Position numbers and translations under genes: made by a program. A stretch of 64,000 bases of DNA from Spirogloea muscicola (Eukaryota > Streptophyta > Zygnematophyceae > Spirogloeales > Spirogloeaceae): positions 368,793 to 432,792 of the forward strand of contig WELB01000055.1 of the NCBI GenBank assembly GCA_009602725.1. The letters run 5' to 3'. Positions 10,005 through 19,892 of this stretch are shown piece after piece. Below the pieces are notes generated by a model that was not told the origin of the DNA, made no database searches, and saw nothing but the letters and a program-made list of their open reading frames with translations. Positions within the stretch are counted from its first letter, which is position 1. The number at the start of each line of letters is the position of its first letter.

Positions 10005-11311
10005 GCGTGTATATTAAGAGATGGGGAGGCCATGTGTGGCCAAGTACAAAGGCAAGCACATTGGACAAATGTACGTCACCTGCTGCTAAGCTGACCCGCT
10101 CAGTAACCACGAGTCAGCACATAGAGGTCGCTAGCTGACGCTCGAATACCGGACGGCAATTGACTAGCTCTTGTGCCAGCAGCTAAGGCTCGACCAGCTT
10201 TCTGATGCAGAGCATACGCCTGAGCTCGTTGCAGACAGGTTGACACTCGACGTCGCAGAAATGACAGATAGGCTGCCGGCATACCCATCTGGGCTGGGAG
10301 CATATCCTCGCGTCGTGCATATCCCAGACTCGCTATGTTCTCGAGTAGGGTATGGAAGCGAGGACCCAAGCAGCCGAAAGTGTCGATTGCGGCCGGGAGG
10401 AGGTGGTCACTGCGGGGGTAGTCTGAGTAGTGTCGGAGCTTTTTCTGCTCAGCACCTCCCACTGCGTGGCCAGCAATGTGTGTGGAAGCGGAACTCTTGT
10501 ATGCCTCAGTCACCACCACATCAACCAAAGCTCGTGGGCCTCCGCCAGGTTGTACACCCACAATGTCCAGGGTGCGACGGTGATGGCCTCCCTGGGAATC
10601 CGTGGTGATGGGCATTACATTGCTCACTTCAACGATGGCGCGGTAGCCGGCGTCGCGCATCAAGCCCGCCAGGGCGTCCCGTAGGAGATTGTGGACGCCC
10701 ACCACCTCAGGGCCTGTGGGACACCGCAGCATGTGGGTGGCTAGGTCTCCGCCCTCCGTACGCCTATTCCAGCATCCCACTTGCACGCGGTTGCACGAGA
10801 GGGAGCCGGCAGCATTGAAGCCTGGCGAACCCTGCCGCCAGGCAGGGATGGCCTCCCGGGCAAGCCGCTGGAGGAGATCCAACCAGCCACTGCCAAAGGC
10901 CCCGTGTACGTCAATGGCCAGTGCCGCGAAGGCATCGCCTGGAGGGTGGTCAGAGTACTTGCGCTCCTTACTCCGAGCCGCCAGAGCGACCGCGTGCCCG
11001 ACGAGCGTCGCGGACTTCGCGGGGGTCCAAGGTGTCATTGCGGGAGCCCGCTGAAGTGGGACGTCAATGCCCACGAGTGAGGACATACAAAGAAAAAGAA
11101 GAAAGCGCGGCCAGATTGACTGGTGGCTGCGAAAGGCCAGCCCAAAGGAATGGACTAGGTCTGAAGGAGCCGGAGTGCGGAGGACAAGGACTAAGACATC
11201 AGCCAGGGAAAGCAGAACATCTTCTCTTTCCTCTGGCAGGCGATGGGTTGTGGATGGCCAGCCCATTGGGGGCGCCTCACGGTGGCGCGAAATGTCACCG
11301 GCTGCCGCCAT
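10005..11311 (-). mobile_element. Chimeric LINE fragment with 403-codon open frame
   Basis: A single minus-strand frame (10100-11311) fuses parts of several LINE copies. The start is a stem-loop/tail module read as protein (SLADVLVLVLRTPAPSD). Next comes a C-terminal block of one family (KERKYSDHPPGDAFAALAID). This joins abruptly to another copy that starts inside the post-RT zinc-like motif (C-x9-H-x3-C, ending THMLRC) and runs through LRDALAGLMRDAGYRAIVEV, ALVDVVVTEAYK and EQKKLRHYSDYP to ASDLYVLTRGY-stop. The 3' UTR continues to about 10005. The second half is the longest post-RT segment of the DLYVLTRGY family in the window. The open frame across the joint looks fortuitous, not selected. 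Confidence 0.75.
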
Positions 11312-11329
11312 GGCTCCCTGCTGTCATCC

Positions 11330-11462
11330 AGGAAAGAAGGCGCGCGGGGCGCATGAATTGAGATGGAGGCCAATTCAAGCCGACACATTGTTCAGGCAGA
11401 GTCTAGGGCAAACTAAACAGGGCTACATAATACGGAAACCTAAAGCAAGGTGCCTAAGGTGA
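11330..11462 (-). mobile_element. LINE 3' UTR fragment (AACAATG tail family)
   Basis: Minus strand: CACCTTAGGCACCTTGC, GCCTGAACAATGTGTCGGCT and GCGCCCCGCGCGCC occur in the same order as at 7990-8210 and 31520-31640. No coding end is left. Confidence 0.6.
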
Positions 11463-11484
11463 GGAGAAAGACTCTTCCAGCAGA

Positions 11485-11548
11485 AGGCGATGGCTGTGAT
11501 GGGCCAGCCCAGAATTAGAAGCTGGGCTGGGGCAAGCCCCAGCCCAGC
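11485..11548. repeat. Stem-loop module and 12-bp perfect hairpin
   Basis: A module copy (GCGATGGCTGTGATGGGCCAGCCCA) is followed at 11522-11547 by a perfect inverted repeat: CTGGGCTGGGGC, loop AA, GCCCCAGCCCAG. This is the strongest single hairpin I saw in the window. Confidence 0.7.
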
Positions 11549-11559
11549 AGCCCGGCTGC

Positions 11560-13195
11560 CCGACGAGCTGCCGGCGAGGAGCCCTACCTGCGCGCAAGTG
11601 TGCAGCGCAGGCCGGGGATTCCGTGGTGAGACGGGCATGCGGATCCGACGAGCTGGCGCAGGGGAGCTTGGTGCACACAAAAGGGTGGCTCGCCAAGCTG
11701 CCCACGATGGCACACCTTGGTACTAAGGGCGCCGAGATGGAAGGAGCTCCAAGCTACCAACTCCTAGTACAAGAGGGCAGAAGATTGTCCTGCTGGGTGG
11801 CCGGTGTGCTCCACATAATTTGCATCCGCGGCGAGCGACAGATCGTGGCACGTCGCTGCCGCTGCCCCCTCAGGATCGGAGGTCCATGCCGCTGATGATG
11901 ACAACGTCTCCGCTTACATCTTCACCACCTGGTCATATGCTGCGTCACCGTGTTTGAGAGTGCCGGCACAGCGCCGAGGAGACAAGCTATGCTGCTACAC
12001 CTTCCCGTGAAAGAGAAGGTGCTGCCAGTCATGGTGCATGTGAAAGAGAGGGCCTCCCTTGACTTCAATTCTAGAGAATCAACGCCACTGGAATGCCCAT
12101 GCTCTGGTGGTAGATGTAACCTTGTTGACTCCTTTCCTCTCCTTTCTACCTACAGTTTCAAGCCAGTAGCTTTGTTGGCCATCTGCTTGCACCTTGTAAG
12201 ATCAACTGTTGTATCAGGCCAAGGGACCGTGAATGCATTTACAGCAAATTGCACTGTCAGAATAGCATGCAGTCTGCAGGATATTTCAAACCAACACACA
12301 ACTGTAAACCTCTGTACCGAGCGCAGGACTGGTAGGCGCCTCTCAATCCCACAACCCATCTTGCTTCTCGGCCCATCCTTGACTGAGCAGCCAATCGAAA
12401 TCCCAATATTTAGCACACATCATGGACATAGCTACTGAAGCACGGGTGCAGTATTGCTTTTCTGGCCTACTTAATAGACAAGGCCTTTGCTTGTGTCTTC
12501 TCTACTCATCCCGGATCCACCTTATTCAACTTCGAAACGTGACATGTTAGAACTCACACTTGGCTCGGTCTTTGTCAGGATCTCAACGGCTTTGTGTAAA
12601 TGTCTCTGCAGATTGCATTTCACCGGGAAGAAGAAACTCATATTAAAAGTGGCCTGCCACAGTAGGCTGAGTGATGCTTGTGCCAAAGGCAGGGAGCGGG
12701 ACTCAGCACCAGGTCGAGACATGTACTGCTTCCAAGGGTGAAATCAGGTCTGAGAGAGTTGGCTTAATCTTGTCACATAAGAGTGGGTCCAGAATGCCCA
12801 GCCAAGTACCCAGAGCACTGGGCAGAGAAATTCAGTTTTTTCAAGAGGACGCTAATCAGTCACTTATAGTGTACATGGCCATTTGCAAAGCCAGCTGCTC
12901 AGGGTTGCGAACCGTTCAGAGTACAGCATCTCAGCGCGTCGTCATGAAAAGGACCTGTATTCAAGCAATCTGATTATGAAATTTATAATAATTGCATTGT
13001 TGCACTTTCACCTGCTTTCATGCTTTACAATGCAGAGCCTTCGGCCATTTCTGGTGCTTGCTCCTCAAATGGACATATGCAAACAAAACAATCACCATTC
13101 CGACTTGCACTGTTGCTCCACACCACGACTGCTCAGAGACAGTCACCATTGGTTTTCCAGATGTTTCAGTTAGCCTTGTCACTGTGAACTTGTTC
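11560..13195. other. No gene recognised
   Basis: A 162-codon plus-strand open frame at 11950-12438 shows no recognisable domain and no support from splice structure. The right part (about 12440-13195) probably contains the 3' UTR of the GULLO gene. Nothing else can be supported. Confidence 0.35.
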
Positions 13196-16100
13196 TTAAG
13201 ATGTTGCTGTTGTGGGCACGCGACATACTCGCGCGTCGGAGTATACAAGGCCTGGAAGACACAGTGAGCCTGCATGGATGGTATGTAGGAGTCATTGACC
13301 CCAGCCCAGATCGACCTTGGACACAATCATGGACCTCTAAAAACCATGGCTTTGTACGAGTACAATCTACACCCAACTACTGACATGTTGACTGTCAGGA
13401 TAATCTCTGTACTGCATGCCTCCGGCACTTGTTTGTTTGTCATGGTCCCAACGAAGCTGAGGAGCTTGACAGAATTTCACCTTGCGCAGGATTGCAGTGG
13501 TTGTTGGACTGGCAAGGTACACACACGCCCTCCATAGCACAACCATCATTGTACTTATTTACAGGACCTTCTGACAAGTCCAACACTGCTTGGCTCCAGG
13601 TGCTGCGAATGGAAAGACAGCGTCATATGAGGCTGCATGGGAAGGCTGCATAGTACCAAGAATTAGCTGAAGTCGGGATATCTATGCAACTCATGATATC
13701 ATCATCTGATGCTGGCAATATGCACCAGATCTTATGCTGGTACCCACTGTTGAGCTATTTGCACAAACTGTCGGATATGTGTTATGCACCTGGAGAAAAG
13801 ACCTCGTGGGTCAACTTCATTCCTAATTGCCAAAAACCTGGCCATATTGGGGAACTTGCTAGCGGCTCCCTCAAAGGCTCCATCACGGTTCTTTCCCCAC
13901 TGTGGTCTTCCTCCAAACATGTTCAAGCCTATCTGCTCTATCTCCTCAGTAATGTCTTGGTTCAATCGAGGTGTGCTTGCATTTGTGGCCCTGTAATACT
14001 GTGACAACGACGAGCACTGATCATCTGGTGCTTCTTTAATCACTTAGTCTATACTTCTCAACATTTTTGTGTGAAGCAATAAGGATCTTGATACAAAGCT
14101 CAGCTTGATACAAGGGACAGGCTCATCCGCACCTGAATACTGATAATGGCCGCATCCTCGGGCTCGCCAAGGAGGGCAGACGAAGCCTTTGCAAAGTCGA
14201 TGTGGAAGCCGCCATAGATGCCAATGCCACAGGTACCATTGACTTTTGCAGCGCTCAACTGCTTGATTGTTCTGATGTAGTCTGGCAGCAAGCGAAGTGG
14301 TATGGAAATCGAGGTCTCAAAAAGAATGCCCCGGCAACTCGTGGATCCCATGGACAGACCAATCTGTAGCTAGGGGATGGAAATCCAGTGATACCAGCAA
14401 TGTTGACATTTGACAAGCTGCAGCAGACGCATCCTGAGATTATTACACTGCAGGACGTAATTGAGGCTCTTCACGTATTCATGATGCTTTGCTTGACTAT
14501 TACCATCTTCTCATACATCACACTTCCTGGAAGCAGATACCAGCTATGTTTGATTTGCAGTCAACAAGTAGAGCTGTGCAGAGATGTCATCTTACTCGAT
14601 GATTGTCACTGGTGTGTCACTTGCGAGTTGGCACCCACCACTGCTCTGGTAAGGACAAAGCCAGCATAGCACGTCAAAGTAATGATGTTCACCTAACCCC
14701 TCTTTCCCTCCTCCACATACCATGGAGCTCAGCTTATGTACTGCTTCACAGCATCAACAGCAGGCTGCATGTACTGCGGCAAGTCCTTTGGAGGCTGTTG
14801 GCAAGAAGCTCAAGTATTATGGAGGAGAATGCAGTCGTAAGCAATCTCAATGTATGTACCTGCATGTGATGTTGGAATCCAACTGCTGGATAGCTGAACA
14901 CATTGCCATTCGTGACATTGAAGCCAGTCCCCTGTTTAATTGCTGGATACTGTATACTGATTGAATTGGAGCACTGCTGAGAGGCGCCGGTTGCGCTGGT
15001 TTCAAAGTTATTATCTGCATAGTATAATATGGTCAAGTCAAGTTGAGTCGTCGATGTGCTTGCGAGAAAGAAATTACATCAGCCATGTGGTCATCCCATT
15101 ATTGACTTTATTGCAGTAACCCCAAATGAGCTGCTATTTGATAAGGTGATTGCTATGTACTCCACGAGTTGTGAACTCACCTGCCATCCGAACTGCCTCC
15201 CACTCAAGGTCCGGCAGTGGAGCATAGACTGGGAAGGTGTACGAGTCATTCCCTGGCGTCTCAATCAGTACCCTGCTGTCTTCTTGAAAGAAGACAGTGC
15301 TAAGTGCTGGCCACCAATTCAAATTTGCATATGTATACGATGATGCGAAGTCCAGAACTGTGTCTTCCAACGAAGTGTCGGTAACATTGATGACAGTGAC
15401 CGAGCGCTTGAAGATAGGCTGACAAGCCACAGCGTGTGAAATGTGTCTTAGTCAGCTTACATGCCTTTGCATTCACATACTCAGTTCTGCTCTTCATAGG
15501 CGTCAGGTCACGAAGACAGATGAACTGCCTAACTCCAAGAGACTCGAGTCAAACCTCAAGCTGCAAGGTGATCTTTGAAACTGCCCCAAGGACACCCAGA
15601 TGTACTCTGGCGGCTGCAAGGAGGTCAGAACCAGGTTCTGCATGTAGTACTGTAGCCCAACCTTGAGACTGATTGGCAGGTATGATAAGAGACATGTTCA
15701 GAATATAGTCGTGAACAGCACCACCATTGCCCTGTCAAAACACAGAGATTGTCATGCTTAGACGACTTGACGTCATCAAATCTTGTAGTCTTACTGCCTA
15801 CTTGAAGCAGCTACTTGAAAAGCTGATGCCTAACTAACAACAGGCATGCGGAGGGCATACAGCATGCAGGGCATGAGTCAACAGAGGACAGCCTTGACAG
15901 GTCCAAGAAACATGCATTTCTTTACCAGAAGCGAGCTGCCGTGAGATCCAGTGCCGATCAAGCCAGCTATGGATACGCCATCCCAGGAAGGAGCTGCAGG
16001 GAGGGCTAGGCCGTATCCAGCAATCGTATCTAGAAGATCCCTTAGTTGTACTCCAGCATCCACAGTGACTGTCTGATGTGCTGCATCTATGGAGATGCTT

Positions 16101-17231
16101 TTGTAGTCCCTGCAAAGTTGGCTCTCAATAAGCTCCAGTGTGCTTCAGGTTGAACACATAAGACATAGGGATACACAACCTGCAATGATGACTTTCATCG
16201 AGCTATATTGGGTGCATACCGTGTACTGATTACAAGGCCATCTTCACCCCCAGGACATGTCCACTTTGGAATCGTACTTACGAAGCGGCTCACAACCTTC
16301 ACCTGCATTTTCAGATGAGAAGGCAAACGTGACCAGCTCTGTGAGCCAGCGAAATGTTGCTGTGCAACAGTGAAAAGATGTACACAGAAGCTGCCTTCGA
16401 ATGGCCGCAGAGCAAGCAAGGTACGAAGGTGACTTGCACTTATGCACAAGTCTCACATTTCTAGATGCACTCACAGTATGGCTCTGGAAGACACTAGTAG
16501 GAACATGACGTGCTCAGATCGTTCGGGTTATGTAACCTTCAGATTGTTTTGTGAGGCATAAGCAACAGCTGTTATGAGCTCCATCTCCGTCGTTGGGTAC
16601 TCAACAACAGACATCCTGCTCAGTTACAACTTGGCATATCAGTTGGTTAAGTATGCAATCAAGATGCGAAGGATGCTCTGGCTTGTACTTGTACATTATA
16701 CCTGTGCAATCCGCTTGTTGTGATTGCTTCTTGATTGTTCAAATCATCAGCTCAGCATTGGTCATCAGTTTGTATTGATGAACAAGCCCTGGATTGATGA
16801 CAGCAGTTAACAGCAGGTGTCATATGACCTGCAAGGCAAACGGTCGGTGAAGGTGCCATATATGTTCCTGAGCACGCAGCCGCTGCCTGGCGTGCAGTAT
16901 TCGGCGGCAGGAGCCTCCCCGCAGCTGACTGCAGTCGAGTCAGAAATCTAACATCGATCAGTGGCTATCAGAGTGACATTTAAGATCGATCAGACATCGA
17001 TCCAGAAGCAGAAGTTGACGACAAAACGACAGCTAAAGGGAGAGTGAAACTTGACTCGAATGCGGTGCTCATGAACGAGGGAGCTCGTTGGGCAGGCCGC
17101 AAGCAGGCACAGAACAGTGGTCGGCCGGGACCTGACAGCATGGCCAGCAGGGCTGCGGATGCAGCCACGGCCCACTGCGCCGCCACCAGCGGCTGGCCCG
17201 CGCTCAGCCGCGCGCCGCGCCGGCCTCCCAT
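13196..17231 (-). CDS. GULLO: L-gulonolactone oxidase-like flavoprotein (GULLO)
   Basis: This is a secreted or endomembrane FAD oxidase of the plant gulono-/aldonolactone oxidase family, tied to ascorbate-type metabolism. Twelve exons (17132-17231, 16829-16928, 16537-16615, 16220-16302, 15926-16109, 15555-15731, 15181-15418, 14860-15014, 14133-14363, 13790-13998, 13481-13602, 13196-13269) join in frame to 583 aa, normal for the family. The N-terminus has a hydrophobic signal-like stretch (WAVAASAALLAML). An EYPTTEMELITAVAYAS segment and the FAD-binding core VDAGVQLRDLL...GTGSHGSSL follow. The C-terminus ends in a family-typical cysteine-rich tail (DGCAMEGVCVPC...CNPAQ, VYSDARVC). The usual HWGK motif reads QWGK (GGRPQWGKNRDG), so activity may differ. 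Exon 1 lies in a GC-rich island, and its ATG choice rests on the signal sequence and reading phase. Confidence 0.9.
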
Positions 17232-17509
17232 GGCCGCGTCGCGGCAGGCAGAAGGCGAGGCCGCGGTCGTCGAGGCCGCCACGGATTCCGTGGCCCGGCC
17301 CTCGCGGACGCTGAGCCGCGGCTCGCAGCCGGCCAGCAAGCGAATTCGCTCGGTCGTTCTCGAGGCCGCGGCCCGCCAGCCGCGGGAGTCGCTGCGAAGG
17401 CGGCGGCGGCGGGTGGCAACGAGGCGCCGCGGGCGGTGGCGCGGGCGCCGCCGCCATGGCGGGCGCCGCCCCCGAGGGCCGGAGAGCACCTGGCGGTGAC
17501 GGGCGACGG

Positions 17510-18040
17510 GTGACTGCAGCTGGACTGCAGCCGGCGGAGGCCCACGCTGCGGGTCGCACGAGCCCCGTCGGGATCATGACAGCCAGCCCACCGGAGCCCA
17601 GGACAGCCGACTGCTGCACCTTCGTGCCGGGAAAGCCCTCGCTGCTGCCTTTGGCTCTGTCCAGGGGACCCACTTCCAGGACCTTAGCCTCTCTGATTTG
17701 CGGCTGCTTAGCAGGGGTTACTGAGTAATCTGTAGCTGCTTTCTTTCTTTGTGTGCTTTGGTTTCTTAGCGCTTCCTCTGGCTTCCTCTGGCCCCCTTCT
17801 CGTTCTTTGTTCATTCTTTTTTGGGCTGGCTTGTCCAGCCCCTATCCTCATTGGGCGAGCCCTTTCTTCACGGGTTACTGAGCTCCCGATCGCCGTAGTC
17901 TCTTGCATAGCGGCGTGGGGTTTGGCGCCTCCTTGTCCCTTTGAACCTTGTTCATTCTTTTTTGGGCTGGCTTTTCCAGCCCCTATCCTCAATGGGCGAG
18001 CACTTTCTTCCACCGCCCCCCGCTTTCCACACCCTCTGTA
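17510..18040 (+). mobile_element. LINE 3' end, SDLRLLSRGY family, plus stem-loop modules
   Basis: Plus strand: the frame ends LSLSDLRLLSRGY-stop at about 17727. The UTR (GTAGCTGCTTTC, TTTCTTAGCGCTTCC, GTTCATTC) leads into stem-loop modules GGGCTGGCTTGTCCAGCCCC (17823) and GGGCTGGCTTTTCCAGCCCC (17965), each followed by TATCCTCA(A/T)TGGGCGAGC. It sits just upstream of GULLO exon 1, in opposite orientation to that gene, and may affect its promoter. Confidence 0.65.
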
Positions 18041-18167
18041 CGCACCCGGATGGCTTATACAACCACTCTTCTGCAAAGGGAACATTTCGCTTTTGACATT
18101 TATTATCAGCAGCCGCAGTCTTCGTTTCCCAGCCCCACCCTCCTCTCGACGGCATGAGTACGAGCGA

Positions 18168-18580
18168 GCTTCAGAAGCGGTGCAGGTCGAGTCGACAAGG
18201 CCCCCAGCGACACGCTTCCCCCCGCTCTGTGGAACCTCTGGCCCTCCTTCCCCCCACCCGCCTCCCTTCCTGCCACTGCGGCTGCCTCCCACTCCTCTAG
18301 CAGCTCCAGAAGCGGCGCAGGTCGAGTCGCCATGGCCCCCATCGGCACGGCACCCCCCGCTCTGCGGCACCTCCGGCTTTCCTTTCTCCTACCCGCCTTC
18401 CTTCCTTCCTTTCTGCCACTGCTGCTGCCTCCCACTCCTCCAGCAGCTCCAGAAGCGGCGCAGGTCGAGTCAACATGGCTCCCAGCGGCACGGCTCCCCC
18501 CCGCTCTGTGGCACCTCCAGCCCTCATGTCCCCCACCCGTCGTCCTTCCTGTCACTGATGCTGCCTCTCACTCCTCTATG
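18168..18580 (+). repeat. Three-unit tandem repeat, 135-143 bp period
   Basis: Three head-to-tail units begin at 18168, 18303 and 18446 with GCT(T/C)CAGAAGCGG(T/C)GCAGGTCG. Each runs through CCCGCTCTG(T/C)GG and a pyrimidine-rich stretch to GCTGCCTCCCACTCCTC. The last unit runs straight into the codons for LYVLTRGY of a LINE tail. It may be a variable-number segment of a LINE body. Confidence 0.75.
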
Positions 18581-18690
18581 TGCTGACTCGTGGTTATAGA
18601 GCGGGTCAGCTTAGCAGCTGGTGATGTCCATACGTCAATGTGCTTACCTTTGTACTTGGCCACACAGGCCCTCCATCACTTAATACACAC
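18581..18690 (+). mobile_element. LINE 3' end (LYVLTRGY tail)
   Basis: CTATGTGCTGACTCGTGGTT is followed by GCGGGTCAGCTTAGCAG, the TTTGTACTTGGCCACACAGG marker and a CTTAATACACAC end, as at 1-205. The stop codon after GY is lost (ATAGAG). Confidence 0.65.
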
Positions 18691-18759
18691 TATCTTTCCT
18701 CTCTCTTGGAAGAGCGTTCCGTTTCTCCCAAGACAGCCGGCGGCCGAATTTGCGCTCGA

Positions 18760-18990
18760 CCGCTGACACTCGCGATACACCAGCGTGGTGGGCGCGCATT
18801 TGGCCAGGCTGATGGCTTCCGTAGTGTTAGTCTGGCCCCTCAGCTTAGCTTGTCAGCTATGTAGGTGCTCACTCGCGGATATTAGTGTCCTCCTTAGCCA
18901 GCTCATCATCCCCTTATCAGGACATTTTATAAGGCTAGGATTGGCCCCCCTTTCAATTTTATGCGCATCGCGCACCTTCTCTCTCTGACA
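18760..18990 (+). mobile_element. LINE 3' end, SLSAM/SLSDM family
   Basis: The frame reads ALAIHQRGGRAFGQADGF, then APQLSLSAM and V-L-T-R-G-Y near 18890. A UTR with CAGGACATTTTATAAGGCTA and TTTCAATTTTATGCGC follows. A sister copy with the same order lies at 39157-39370. Confidence 0.65.
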
Positions 18991-19019
18991 GCTGCCCCTT
19001 AGACCTTACTCTTTCTGTG

Positions 19020-19430
19020 CTGCCTGTTGTCGTTCTCTTGTGGGCTGGCCCTTCACAGCCCTCGCGCCCTTGACCTCCATCACTCATGCTGCACTCCATT
19101 CATTTCCTTACGTCAGCGCGTTTCTGGCCCCTTTGAACCTTGTCCATTCTTTTCGGGATGGCTTTTCACAGCCCTCGCCCTTAACGGCTTACTTCGGCGG
19201 AAAAAACAGCTCTTCCAATTAAAGGCAGTGGCTGTGAGAGACCCTAAACCCTAACGAATGCACAATATCTGTATAAAGGAGGGCTACTTCTCTGCGCGCT
19301 GGCCCTTGGGACCTTGTCCATCCTTTCTGGGGTTGGCCTTTCCACGGCCATTGCCACTTACTGGAAGAGGTCTTACTCATTGCACAGACGTCGCCCAAAC
19401 GTAGAAAGACTTCCCTTCTCACAACCATTG
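19020..19430 (+). repeat. Array of stem-loop modules with a telomere-like motif
   Basis: Modules lie near 19043 (GGGCTGGCCCTTCACAGCC), 19153 (GGATGGCTTTTCACAGCC) and 19325 (GGTTGGCCTTTCCACGGCC). Each follows CTTGTCCATTCTTT or a variant. At 19241-19255 there is ACCCTAAACCCTAAC, two telomere-type units. From 19430 to 19890 I see no gene; part may be the STEEP1 3' UTR. Confidence 0.55.
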
Positions 19431-19892
19431 CCCCTTTGAAAAAGCTTCCTCTTCTTTCGCAAGAGCTTCTCTTCGCTGTTAGGCCCACCCGTTACCCTGA
19501 GCTTGCCATACAGGCCTCGAGGCCTTACCCTGCCAGCTTAGCCCTGCAGGCTTTTCTGATTAGGGGATGGGTGACATCGGTCTAGGCTTTTCATTGGGCG
19601 TGCTCTTCTTCGTCCAAGGCTTTGTCCTCCTGACTATTGTGGGACCTTCGCCCCGCCCCGAGGCCATGCAAGCTGCAACATGCCCGTATCACCTGCATTT
19701 GCTGCATCTGCACCTTCTCTTAACAACAGCTTGTAAGATGGTGTATAACGCTTTGCATGACAGTGGCCTCGTTCATTTGTTTCAAGGTGATTTTACTCCA
19801 GGCTAGCAAGAACAGTCCTATGAAAAAGTGACCGACCAAACAGAATGCTGGCCAATAGGGCAGTAGATGATATACTACAGGGCCTGGAGGTT

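Noticed and set aside
11950-12438. 162-codon plus-strand frame
   Set aside because: No start context, domain or splice partner, and composition equals the surrounding intergenic DNA.
17044-17499. 151-codon plus-strand frame
   Set aside because: It is antisense to GULLO exon 1 and its GC-rich surroundings; Arg-rich shadow content and no family match. I first considered it LINE ORF, but alignment was too weak.
18168-18580. CRISPR-like array
   Set aside because: Units of about 140 bp are direct tandem repeats without short repeats and unique spacers, in a eukaryotic genome.
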